Source: Rhodopirellula baltica (lineage in GTDB: Bacteria > Planctomycetota > Planctomycetia > Pirellulales > Pirellulaceae). From it: DNA of 45,649 nucleotides. The notes below the pieces were generated by a model that saw nothing but the letters and a program-made list of their open reading frames with translations, did not search any database and was not told the DNA's origin. The position numbers and the translations under genes are program-made. Positions 8,451 through 15,762 of the stretch are shown here, one piece after another. Location: NCBI GenBank assembly GCA_002901265.1, contig PPHI01000098.1:1-45649 (forward strand), given 5' to 3'. Position 1 is the stretch's first letter. Each line of letters begins with the position of its first letter.

Positions 8451-8483
8451 CAAACTTGACTAACTCGATCAGGTTTGTATTAT
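8451..8483 (+). promoter_or_regulatory. Sigma70-type promoter with embedded dyad operator upstream of cysH
   Basis: A -35 box TTGACT (8456-8461) and a -10 box TATTAT (8478-8483) are separated by 16 bp. A 27-bp dyad lies across them: CAAACTTGA (8451-8459) and TCAGGTTTG (8469-8477), with a 9-bp spacer and one mismatch between the arms. The right arm abuts the -10 box and the left arm overlaps the -35 box, so a bound dimer would block RNA polymerase. Rrf2-family repressors bind dyads of about this length, and such a regulator is encoded two genes downstream. A start near 8490 would give a leader of about 74 nt before cysH. The assignment to that regulator is inference. Confidence 0.65.
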
Positions 8484-8563
8484 TCCTCGCGCGGCGGTCG
8501 GAGAAGCAGTCTTTTTCCGGCCGTTGACCTAGCCAGACCACGATTTAATCAGGACGAATTACG

Positions 8564-9334
8564 ATGTTGCCGGTGCTTGAACCTGGCGAACCGCAAGACG
8601 ACGGGCCCCAGGGGGCGTTGGCAGCGGATCCACCGCTGCACCCTACCGATGAGCTGTTGGCAGAATTGGCGGAGCATAGTGCTCGGCTTGAAACCGCGAC
8701 TCCACAGGAGATTCTGCGTTTTGCGGTCGAGCGTTTCGCACCGCGTTTTTCGATGGCGACGGCGTTTGGTCCCGAGGGCATGACGATCATTCACATGTTG
8801 AGTGAGATCGCGCCGGAGACTCCGATTTTCAATTTGGAGACCGGCTATCAGTTCAAGGAAACCCTGGAACTGCGAGAGCGTGTCAAAGAACGCTATGGAA
8901 TTGAGGTCGAGTTCAAGTATCCCAGCACGACCGTCGCCGAGTACGAGGCGGCCAACGGCGGTCCGGTCTATAAGACGGAACCTAATCGCTGCTGCAACGA
9001 TCGCAAATTGACGGTGCTTCGAGAATCAGCGAAAGGTCTGCATGCCTGGGCGAGCGCGATTCGACGCGATCAGAGCCCGGACCGCGCAAAGGCCCCGATC
9101 GTTGGTTGGGACAAGAAATTCCAGTTGGTCAAAGTCAGCCCGCTCGCCAATTGGTCAAAAAGCGATGTGTGGAAGTTGATCATGGACAACGACATCCCGT
9201 ACAACGCCTTGCACGACCAGGGATATCCTAGTGTGGGGTGCTGGCCATGTACCCGAGCGACACAGCTTGGCGAAGACGAACGTGCGGGCCGATGGAGCGG
9301 ATTTCAGAAGACCGAGTGCGGTCTACACAATTAG
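8564..9334 (+). CDS. cysH: Adenylyl-sulfate (APS) reductase, assimilatory, [4Fe-4S] type
   Basis: This 256-residue cytoplasmic enzyme of assimilatory sulfate reduction makes sulfite from activated sulfate with electrons from thioredoxin. The PP-loop-like nucleotide site is around residues 63-72 (SMATAFGPEG). The cysteines that bind a [4Fe-4S] cluster are present: Cys143-Cys144 in NRCCNDRKL and Cys226/Cys229 in GCWPCTR. The C-terminal catalytic Cys252 is in ECGLH. The CC...CxxC pattern marks the APS-using (EC 1.8.4.10) rather than the PAPS-only branch, although some such enzymes accept both. An AGGA lies 9 nt before the ATG. The rrf2-type gene follows 15 nt downstream. No ATP sulfurylase or sulfite reductase gene is in this window. 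Confidence 0.95.
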   Translation: MLPVLEPGEPQDDGPQGALAADPPLHPTDELLAELAEHSARLETATPQEILRFAVERFAPRFSMATAFGPEGMTIIHMLSEIAPETPIFNLETGYQFKETLELRERVKERYGIEVEFKYPSTTVAEYEAANGGPVYKTEPNRCCNDRKLTVLRESAKGLHAWASAIRRDQSPDRAKAPIVGWDKKFQLVKVSPLANWSKSDVWKLIMDNDIPYNALHDQGYPSVGCWPCTRATQLGEDERAGRWSGFQKTECGLHN

Positions 9335-9349
9335 CACCGGAGATCAGCG

Positions 9350-9784
9350 ATGCTCGTGTCCGCCCGTGTGCACTACGCTTCGATCGCGCTCGCCGAACTG
9401 GCCCGCTGTCAATCGAACGTCGCGCCCGTTGCTGTCCGTGAAATCACGGCAAAGCATGACATTCCCGGGCCCTTTTTGGTGCAGATTCTGCAAGCACTCC
9501 GTAGCGCCGGTTGGGTGCAAAGCATCCGTGGCAGCCAGGGTGGATACCGCTTGATTGCGGACCCGGCTGAATTGACGTTGCTGGAAATCGCAGACGCAAT
9601 TGGCTGTGCCGAAACAAGCTGTGGCAAAGAGAACGGTCCCGACCAAAAAACGTTGCTCGAGCGCGAATTGCAGGGCACTTGGGATCGCGCTAGCGATGCC
9701 TGGCGGCGAGTCTTGGGCGGCATCACACTTGCCGAGATCGTCGAGCGTGCATCGGCAGACGACGGCACGATGTTTTACATCTGA
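9350..9784 (+). CDS. Rrf2-family transcriptional regulator, probable regulator of cysH
   Basis: This 144-residue protein shows the Rrf2 winged-helix fold at its N-terminus. The recognition helix region is at about 30-55, and the wing GSQGGYRL is at 61-68, as in IscR, NsrR and CymR. Fe-S members of the family carry three clustered cysteines; here only Cys86 and Cys91 are in that loop, with a further Cys20 near the N-terminus. It may bind a cluster with an unusual fourth ligand, or it may act without one as CymR does in sulfur control. It lies 15 nt downstream of cysH and is presumably co-transcribed, so a dyad over the cysH promoter would make it autoregulatory. The family call is firm; the sulfur role rests on context. 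Confidence 0.9.
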   Translation: MLVSARVHYASIALAELARCQSNVAPVAVREITAKHDIPGPFLVQILQALRSAGWVQSIRGSQGGYRLIADPAELTLLEIADAIGCAETSCGKENGPDQKTLLERELQGTWDRASDAWRRVLGGITLAEIVERASADDGTMFYI

Positions 9785-10035
9785 GTGTGCTCAATTTGAG
9801 CCCATTTTACGACCTGGACGTTGATAGCACGTGTTCTTGTGGCGTGCGGAAGGTTTTCCTTCAATGAAAGCGTTTTCTCTTGGACGCTGTTCAGGCTGCA
9901 CAACCCGCACACCTTTTGCGGCTTTCGTAAAATTCGACGCTGGTAACGGTTGCAAGGCTTTCACGGCTAACTAGCGTGAGGTGTTGGTTGGGGGGAACTC
10001 TCAAACAAACATCAATTGCAACAGGCCAGAACATC

Positions 10036-10458
10036 ATGAAACGCATCGCGCTTGCGTTTGCCGCATTGGCAATCGCTTTCAGCAGTGTCGAATCGGCGTC
10101 CGCAGCGTCGCCATTCGGCTATCCCTTCGTTCCGTTTGGATTTTACCAGCCCTATGGGGCCCAGTACGGTTCCAGCATGCCGACGCCCCCGTACTTCGCA
10201 CTCAATCCGCCGGTTTACTACGGTGCACGCCATGCACGTCCATACGGCATGAGTCCTTTCGCGTCACCACCGATGGTCACCGCCGGAAATGACTACCGCG
10301 GTCGTCTTCGCAGCGAATTTGTTTACAGCGACTATGAAAAGCCTGTCGACACCAGCTGCAATCCCTGCATCAGCCACGCGAAACCGGTTCCCCAAGCGAC
10401 GTTGGGTGCGATTAAGAACAATCCCTTTGTCACGGAAACGAAGATCGCACAGAAATAG
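10036..10458 (+). CDS. Small secreted Pro/Tyr-rich protein, function unknown
   Basis: The product has 140 residues. A clear signal peptide (MKRIALAFAALAIAFSS, cleavage after Ala-Ser-Ala near residue 23) is followed by a Pro-, Phe- and Tyr-rich segment (about 25-85) with low complexity. A short conserved-looking tail carries the only two cysteines (SCNPC near 112). An upstream in-frame ATG at 9976 exists but would bury the signal peptide, so I start at 10036. Such short export-tagged proteins are frequent in Pirellulaceae, and none has a function I can assign. The gene ends just before an intrinsic terminator, and the nrdR gene converges on it. Confidence 0.72.
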   Translation: MKRIALAFAALAIAFSSVESASAASPFGYPFVPFGFYQPYGAQYGSSMPTPPYFALNPPVYYGARHARPYGMSPFASPPMVTAGNDYRGRLRSEFVYSDYEKPVDTSCNPCISHAKPVPQATLGAIKNNPFVTETKIAQK

Positions 10459-10488
10459 TGCGACTGCGATTTAGAGAGAAAGATCGAG

Positions 10489-10524
10489 ATGCCCACTGTT
10501 GTTGAAACGTGGGCATTTTTGTTT
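10489..10524 (+). terminator. Intrinsic terminator after the small secreted protein gene
   Basis: The stem arms ATGCCCAC (10489-10496) and GTGGGCAT (10509-10516) pair perfectly over 8 bp around a 12-nt loop, followed directly by TTTTGTTT. It starts 31 bp after the stop at 10458 and sits between two converging genes. The T-rich side faces the plus strand, so it should end transcription of the secreted-protein gene more efficiently than that of nrdR. Confidence 0.85.
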
Positions 10525-10595
10525 GGTGCCTGGAGTGCGCCGAACCGGCTTTGGGGAGGTCAGCGGCGAAGAGTTTTAAACGTCAAGGCGCTCGT

Positions 10596-11063
10596 TTAAC
10601 GCGACGGCACTGGACCTTGGGTCAAGCGTGCGACTTCGGTGATGAAGTCTTTTGCGGTATGAAACTCTTGGTAGACGCTAGCAAAACGGATGTAGGCGAC
10701 TTCGTCGAGTTTCGATAAGTGCCCCATCACGATCTCGCCGACTTCTTTGGCCGGGATCTCTGTTTCGTAGTCGTTGTAGATATGTGACTCGATCGACTGC
10801 ACGAGTTGCTCGATGCGTTCGCTGGAGACAGGCCGTTTTGAGCAAGCGCGTTCGATCCCACGACGAATTTTTTCACGGTCGAGCGGTTCACGGGTGTTAT
10901 CACGTTTGACGACCCGAAGCGTTTGCTGTTCGATCTTCTCGACCGTTCCAAAACGGCGACCGCAGTTACTGCAGGTCCGTTTTCGTCGGATCATGTAGCC
11001 CCCTTCGGCGGCCCGGGTATCAATGACGCGATCGTCGTCGCAGTGGCAATATGGGCAGCGCAT
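10596..11063 (-). CDS. nrdR: Transcriptional repressor NrdR
   Basis: This 155-residue protein matches NrdR throughout. The N-terminal zinc ribbon has Cys3, Cys6, Cys31 and Cys34, and an ATP-cone domain covers about 49-139. NrdR senses ATP/dATP and represses ribonucleotide reductase operons by binding paired NrdR boxes. No ribonucleotide reductase gene lies in this window, so its targets are elsewhere. The start ATG at 11063 gives the invariant MRCPYC beginning. Confidence 0.97.
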   Translation of the reverse strand: MRCPYCHCDDDRVIDTRAAEGGYMIRRKRTCSNCGRRFGTVEKIEQQTLRVVKRDNTREPLDREKIRRGIERACSKRPVSSERIEQLVQSIESHIYNDYETEIPAKEVGEIVMGHLSKLDEVAYIRFASVYQEFHTAKDFITEVARLTQGPVPSR

Positions 11064-11424
11064 GGAAACTCTTTTGTCCGGAGGCAGAGAACTGTGTTAA
11101 CAATGTCCAAAAAAACAAAGAAAATACAAGTCCGCCAATGTTCCGCGCTGTCGCCCAAGTGAACGGGCCAGCAGAACGATTGGTGCTGTTTTGGTGATCC
11201 GAATCGTCGTGATGCTGCCACCGCGAGGGGGTTTTTCGTCGGGGACGTGATTGGTCAAACTCGGCTGAGCCCATTTGGGCCATTCGATCGTTTATGTGAT
11301 AGACTGGACCACCCACCAGGACGGTGAGAGGCGATGTGGAGGCGTTCCGTAGGCGGAATGCACGCAATCGTTGTTCACGCGGTGTGCGACAGCACCGACT
11401 GATCTCATCTGTTTGACCAATTCA
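11064..11424. other. 361-bp intergenic region between divergent nrdR and GYF_2 genes
   Basis: This divergent region should hold promoters for both neighbours, but I find no convincing -35/-10 pair and no NrdR box. It includes an A-rich run (about 11107-11127). A possible 19-codon frame at 11103-11162 encodes a Lys-rich peptide; I see no ribosome-binding site or other support for it. No RNA gene or repeat is recognisable. Confidence 0.5.
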
Positions 11425-11856
11425 ATGGAGCGAGCGACACACGTGGCACTTTGGTTTCTGCAACGATTGGAAGGCAATGTCAAATCCGAAGTCGGGCCGA
11501 TGCAACCGCGCGAATTACTCGCGTTGGTCCGACGAGGCGAGATCAAGCCAGAGACGATGTTGCGCAAAGACGATTCTGCTTGGTTCCCTGCAAGCGAAGT
11601 CGGCGGACTGTTCGAAGCGGCCTATCGTCCGGAAATCAATTACTACTGTCCTTCTTGCGGAAAGCAGATTTCGCAGCCGCCGGTGACCTGTGCGAATTGT
11701 TTACATGACGTCGGTGCAAAGGAAGCACGCGAGGTCAAGCAAGCGATCAAAGCGATTCCCAGTGACCCAAAGGTTGCCAAGCAATCGAGTGCTGATGATG
11801 GCCAGCGGAGTGTGCAGAGCTGGTTGCGAAACAAGGTCGCGCGTAAACAAAAATAG
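11425..11856 (+). CDS. GYF_2 (DUF4339)-type domain protein with C-terminal zinc ribbon
   Basis: The protein has 143 residues from the ATG at 11425. Residues about 8-62 (ALWFLQR, then GPMQPRELLALVRRGEI and AWFPASEVGGLF) match the GYF_2 domain, which is thought to bind Pro-rich peptides and often occurs at the N-terminus of bacterial membrane proteins. A four-cysteine knuckle (YYCPSCGK, then CANC) follows at about 72-90. The last 45 residues are basic and probably disordered. The open frame extends 18 codons further upstream, but that part shows no domain similarity. There is no signal peptide or membrane helix, so it should be cytoplasmic. Role unknown. Confidence 0.72.
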   Translation: MERATHVALWFLQRLEGNVKSEVGPMQPRELLALVRRGEIKPETMLRKDDSAWFPASEVGGLFEAAYRPEINYYCPSCGKQISQPPVTCANCLHDVGAKEAREVKQAIKAIPSDPKVAKQSSADDGQRSVQSWLRNKVARKQK

Positions 11857-11939
11857 CCGCGGGCTTCTTTCCAATTCAGGTCCGAAGCCAGCGGCTACTG
11901 GGTGACGTTAAACGCGGGCGGCTCAGCCCGCGAAGTCGG

Positions 11940-13187
11940 TTAGAACTTCAGCTCTGCTCCGACCGAAACACCAAGGTAGAAGATATCATCAAATTCGACC
12001 TTCGTGCCCAAGTATCTTGAGACACTGTAATCGACTTGTCCGGTAGCGGTCGCGACGTCGGAAAGGTACCACATCTCGCCCATCGCACGAATGGTCAGGA
12101 TCTCGCCGAGTTGGTAACGCATCCCCAATCCGAGTTCAAAGAACCCGCCGAACTCTTCGTCATCACGAACGTTGTGAATCAAACTGTTTCCGGTGTTGCT
12201 CAAACGTACGTTCGATTCGGCAAAGTTGATGTAGGCACCGACACGACCACGGAAGTCTGTGTAGAGGTGTGGTCGAACGGGATACATTAAGTCCAGTCCC
12301 GCTTGCAAGGCGGCAATGGAGTTTTCTGGGCGACTGGTCAAGTCGGCGTAGGATCCCGCCGTTTGTTTTTCACTGGTGTAGATCAAGTCTTCTTCGATGC
12401 GAATGAACTTGCCGCCGAAGAGAACCTTGGCAACGTCCCAGCCAACCATCGTGCGGTTCAGTTCTGCACTCCAGTAGTCACTGTTGTAAGACAGTGTTTG
12501 CAGGCTCGCGTCGGTAAACGGATCGATCGCGTCCGTCGCATCGGTATCGGATCCGTAAAGGACCGTGTTCAGATTGTTTGCGGCATCCGCGGCGACCAGA
12601 TAGCGATCTGATTCGATCGGTCCGGTAAACGTGAACTCATAACCGTTGACGCAGTTCGGCAGGCTGCCGATGGTGATGCGTGGCGCGAGTTGAAGTTCAA
12701 AGTCGTCGAGTTCTTGGTTGCGAATCAAGCTGTATCCGTCGTTCCCGGTACGTTGAACGTAGACGGCTTCGGCGTTCACATACCAGTATGGATCACAAGG
12801 CGTGCCGCAAGGGTTCGCCAGCGGGAAGTTGCCGCAGGAATTGCACCCGCCATAGCAGCTTGGCTGGTTGCACGAGCGACAGCCGAATCCGACTTGCTGG
12901 ATTTGGCCGTAGTTCGCATCGGCCGCGTCACCGACGATCGATTGGACCGCGTGTGAAATCGAACCGGGAGCCATTCGCGGCGAGCCAAGGTCGGCGGCGG
13001 TTTGGACGGCCGACGCTTGGACGACCTGAGTTTCTGGTCCCCATTGAGCGCTGGTCAGCATTCCGGATGGCGAACCTTGTGCTGAGGCATCTCCGCCGCC
13101 GAAAGCAACCACGGCGGCTGCGGCAGCGATCGTCATCACTCGAACGCGAGAGCGCCGCATGACGGAGTGGATCAGACGGATGTTCAT
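11940..13187 (-). CDS. BBP7-like outer-membrane beta-barrel protein
   Basis: The product has 415 residues from the ATG at 13187, which has ACGAGG 6 nt upstream; a TTG at 13205 is a weaker alternative. A signal peptide (about 1-37, ending Ala-Ser-Ala-Gln) precedes a Cys-rich stretch at about 100-130 (CRSCNQPSCYGGC, CGTPC). The remainder alternates aromatic and polar residues in beta-strand style and ends in Phe, as outer-membrane barrels do. The phrase WYVNAEAVYVQR marks the start of the barrel, as in planctomycete BBP7-type proteins. Its substrate is unknown. The gene lies 100 nt downstream of the pilus/BON gene on the same strand. Confidence 0.75.
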   Translation of the reverse strand: MNIRLIHSVMRRSRVRVMTIAAAAAVVAFGGGDASAQGSPSGMLTSAQWGPETQVVQASAVQTAADLGSPRMAPGSISHAVQSIVGDAADANYGQIQQVGFGCRSCNQPSCYGGCNSCGNFPLANPCGTPCDPYWYVNAEAVYVQRTGNDGYSLIRNQELDDFELQLAPRITIGSLPNCVNGYEFTFTGPIESDRYLVAADAANNLNTVLYGSDTDATDAIDPFTDASLQTLSYNSDYWSAELNRTMVGWDVAKVLFGGKFIRIEEDLIYTSEKQTAGSYADLTSRPENSIAALQAGLDLMYPVRPHLYTDFRGRVGAYINFAESNVRLSNTGNSLIHNVRDDEEFGGFFELGLGMRYQLGEILTIRAMGEMWYLSDVATATGQVDYSVSRYLGTKVEFDDIFYLGVSVGAELKF

Positions 13188-13287
13188 GTCGAACCTCGTT
13201 GACAAAATCGGGGCGGAACGTTTCCGCTGGAAATCAATGGGTGGGTTTTTAGTCGGTCACTGATAAGACAGCCTCGAAAGTCTGTCG

Positions 13288-15474
13288 TTATCGCACGATC
13301 AAATTGTCTTCAACCGGGATCAAACAGCTTTTGCGAACCATGCGAACGATCTTTGTCGCGTCGGATTCCGACGAGCATCGACCTTCGACATAAAGTTTGC
13401 CGTTGCGTTTTGAAACAAACACTTCTGCGGCCGGAAAGGCTTTGCAGATCGAATCGTTGAGTAGGCTGGTGTGCTCGGCAACTTTGTCGCCTTTCGCATC
13501 CACCGAGTCGATCACGTCGATTCGGAACGTCTGTTTCCGAGTGGGCTCACCCGCTGCGACGTCTGCCCAAACGGTCAGCGTTGTCGACCCGAGCCCGGTG
13601 CCGATCAATTTGAATTGGTTGGGCCCAGCGGCGAATGCTTGGCAGACATCTTTGTCGGCGATCGTGACACCTCGCAGTGTTCCGCCGATCGTCATCGCAC
13701 GAACCTGTGCACGTTTTAGGTTTAGTACCACGTCGGAAGACTTCGCCACCGCAATGGCGGGTCCCGTAGACGTTGGTTGTTGTGCCTCAGATACCAAGTT
13801 GTCTTCAGATAGCGAGGCATTCGGTGCTGGTGCCAGTACGGGCCCTGCTTGCGCCATCGCGAAGCCACCGGCAAGGTCGTCGTTGCGACGTTTCACCGAA
13901 GCCAGCTTGGCGTTTGGTCGTGTGATGGATCGCATCGGGTCAACTTCGACCGGCGAACCGATCAGCGGAGACTTTCCGTTTTCAGCAACCGTATTGATCG
14001 AAGGAGGTCGAACGGCGAATACAGGCTTCGGAACACTGTGTTCGGTTTCAAGTGCCGGCGTACCACTGGCGATCGCGGACTTTGTGGGCGATGGAATCGA
14101 GACGGGCTCAGCCGGTTCGACTTCTGGGAGCGGCGGCAGGTCGGCCAACGCGTCCGCCGTTGCTTCGAACTGGGAATCTTGCAGTTCGGCGTGCTGTTGG
14201 GAAGCACTTTCGTGACGCTGCTGGCTCTCGAACGTTGGATCATCGGTCAGTGCAAACACCGCTGCACCCGCCGAATCGTCATCCGACAAGGATTGTTCAA
14301 TAACGCTTGGTGGCATCGCCACGACGACAGGCGTTTGGCCAGAGTCTTCGACAACCAATGGCGTCGCATTCTGTGCGGTGTTGACCTGAATCGGGCTGGT
14401 TCCGTTTTCGTTCTTCGCAACTTCTGAAGCCGGAACGTTGGGGTTGACCTGGATGTTCTTGGGGCTGTTCTCCACCTGCAAAGGGGTGGGGACTTTCGCG
14501 GCCAGGCTAACCACTGGTGCCAGCGTGACCGGCGAGTCAACTTCGGAGAGGTCGGCCGAAAGGGCTTCCGCCAACTCGGTTTCCGTTGGCGGATTCGATT
14601 CTGCCGCCAGTTCAAGCTTGCTGAAGTCGATCATCGGAGCTTCTTCGATGACGAATTCGATGGGCAGTTCTTGGGCGCCAATGTCTAGCGACTCTTCCGG
14701 GGCAAGCGACTCTTCGTTCGGCGGAATGGCTTCTTCGACAACTTGAGTCGCTTCCGGCAAGTCTTCCTTGGCAACGCTGTCGTCGGACAAGGTAAAGAAG
14801 ATCGGCTGCGTTTCTTCGACGACCGCTTGGTTTTCGCGGGTTTCGGTAACCGGGATGATTGGCCCGACGGTGCCCTTCGCCGCCTCGTTTTGCGGATAGT
14901 AGACGGGCGTTTGCACCTGCTGCAGTTGCGGTGCAGAAGTTGATTCCAAAGCAGCTTGCTTTTCGAAAGCGTTGGCGGTCGATGCCTTTTCGTCCCAGTC
15001 GCGATTGGGATTCTGGACCAACGGATTGATGCGTGGATTGCCTTTGCCCTGCTGACTGGCAGGTGCTTGGTCGATCGACTGGAATCCGATGGACGTCTCG
15101 GCCTGTTTCAAACGCACGTTGGGTTCATCGCCGCTGGCCAATTGAACATGTGCATTTGGATTCCGTCTCGCAACGGGTGCGAAGAACGGGTTCGAGCGGA
15201 TTTGCCCGTCGGTTGCTTGGCCCTCTTGGCGTTGCGTCGAAACGACACGTGATCCCTGTGGCTGCACAAAAGTCGAGCGGTGTTGCAATCCGCCAATGCG
15301 TCCTTGCCCGGCGACCGAAGCGGTTCCGCGGGTGGGCTGCTGTGCGCTAGCCAACTGGGGTGTCACTGAGAAGCTAGACGAGGCCAAGACGAACGACATC
15401 AGTAACGCGCGTTTCGCGAACTTGTTCGAAATGAGTACTGGTTTCGTCGTGATTTGGGTGCTCGTTGCACGCAT
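13288..15474 (-). CDS. Secreted protein with pilus-assembly N-terminal (T2SS/T3SS pil_N) and BON domains, no secretin
   Basis: This 728-residue protein starts with a basic N-terminus and signal peptide (cleavage near residue 44, ASAQQ). Residues about 45-570 are low-complexity, rich in Pro, Glu, Ala and Ser, and probably disordered. The ordered end holds a domain like the N-terminus of CpaC/RcpA pilotin-secretins (about 572-650, with VVLNLKRAQVRAM and FKLIGTGLGSTTLTVW) and then a BON domain (about 655-728). In CpaC these precede a secretin pore; here the protein ends at the BON domain. It may anchor to the envelope or to another secretin. An AGGAA lies 6 nt before the start ATG at 15474. Confidence 0.8.
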   Translation of the reverse strand: MRATSTQITTKPVLISNKFAKRALLMSFVLASSSFSVTPQLASAQQPTRGTASVAGQGRIGGLQHRSTFVQPQGSRVVSTQRQEGQATDGQIRSNPFFAPVARRNPNAHVQLASGDEPNVRLKQAETSIGFQSIDQAPASQQGKGNPRINPLVQNPNRDWDEKASTANAFEKQAALESTSAPQLQQVQTPVYYPQNEAAKGTVGPIIPVTETRENQAVVEETQPIFFTLSDDSVAKEDLPEATQVVEEAIPPNEESLAPEESLDIGAQELPIEFVIEEAPMIDFSKLELAAESNPPTETELAEALSADLSEVDSPVTLAPVVSLAAKVPTPLQVENSPKNIQVNPNVPASEVAKNENGTSPIQVNTAQNATPLVVEDSGQTPVVVAMPPSVIEQSLSDDDSAGAAVFALTDDPTFESQQRHESASQQHAELQDSQFEATADALADLPPLPEVEPAEPVSIPSPTKSAIASGTPALETEHSVPKPVFAVRPPSINTVAENGKSPLIGSPVEVDPMRSITRPNAKLASVKRRNDDLAGGFAMAQAGPVLAPAPNASLSEDNLVSEAQQPTSTGPAIAVAKSSDVVLNLKRAQVRAMTIGGTLRGVTIADKDVCQAFAAGPNQFKLIGTGLGSTTLTVWADVAAGEPTRKQTFRIDVIDSVDAKGDKVAEHTSLLNDSICKAFPAAEVFVSKRNGKLYVEGRCSSESDATKIVRMVRKSCLIPVEDNLIVR

Positions 15475-15762
15475 GCCGCATTCCTGGTCCGGTGATTAAG
15501 GTCAAATGACAAGCGTTTGTCATTCGGCCCGGATGTGCCCCCCTTGGCACACCGGTAGCCCTCAGTGATGGCGCACTGAAGTCCGTTGGTTTAGGTATCG
15601 GATTCGATCTGGCGCGACATTAACGATTCTCGGGCCCGCAAGGCCTGTAGCGACCAAATCGTTTGTACCGAAAAATCGTGACCGTATCGGACCACTCCCC
15701 TTGGGGTGTGCTTTCCGCGATAATCCAGCGACCGAATTCGAGAACGTGGCACAGGAATCAAC

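Noticed and set aside
9789-9801. Inverted repeat GCTCAA-T-TTGAGC after the rrf2 gene as terminator
   Set aside because: Only a 4-bp stem remains once a realistic loop is opened, and the following T run is short and interrupted.
11103-11162. 19-codon Lys-rich small open frame between nrdR and the GYF_2 gene
   Set aside because: There is no ribosome-binding site and it lies in an A-rich stretch where short frames arise by chance.
13397-14215. 272-codon open frame antisense to the pilus/BON gene
   Set aside because: It mirrors the low-complexity Pro/Glu/Ser region of the minus-strand gene, has no domain of its own and no ribosome-binding site; a composition shadow.
15475-15762. LexA/SOS box upstream of uvrB
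   Set aside because: I searched by eye for CTGT-N8-ACAG and GAAC-N4-GTTC forms and found none; SOS control cannot be claimed.
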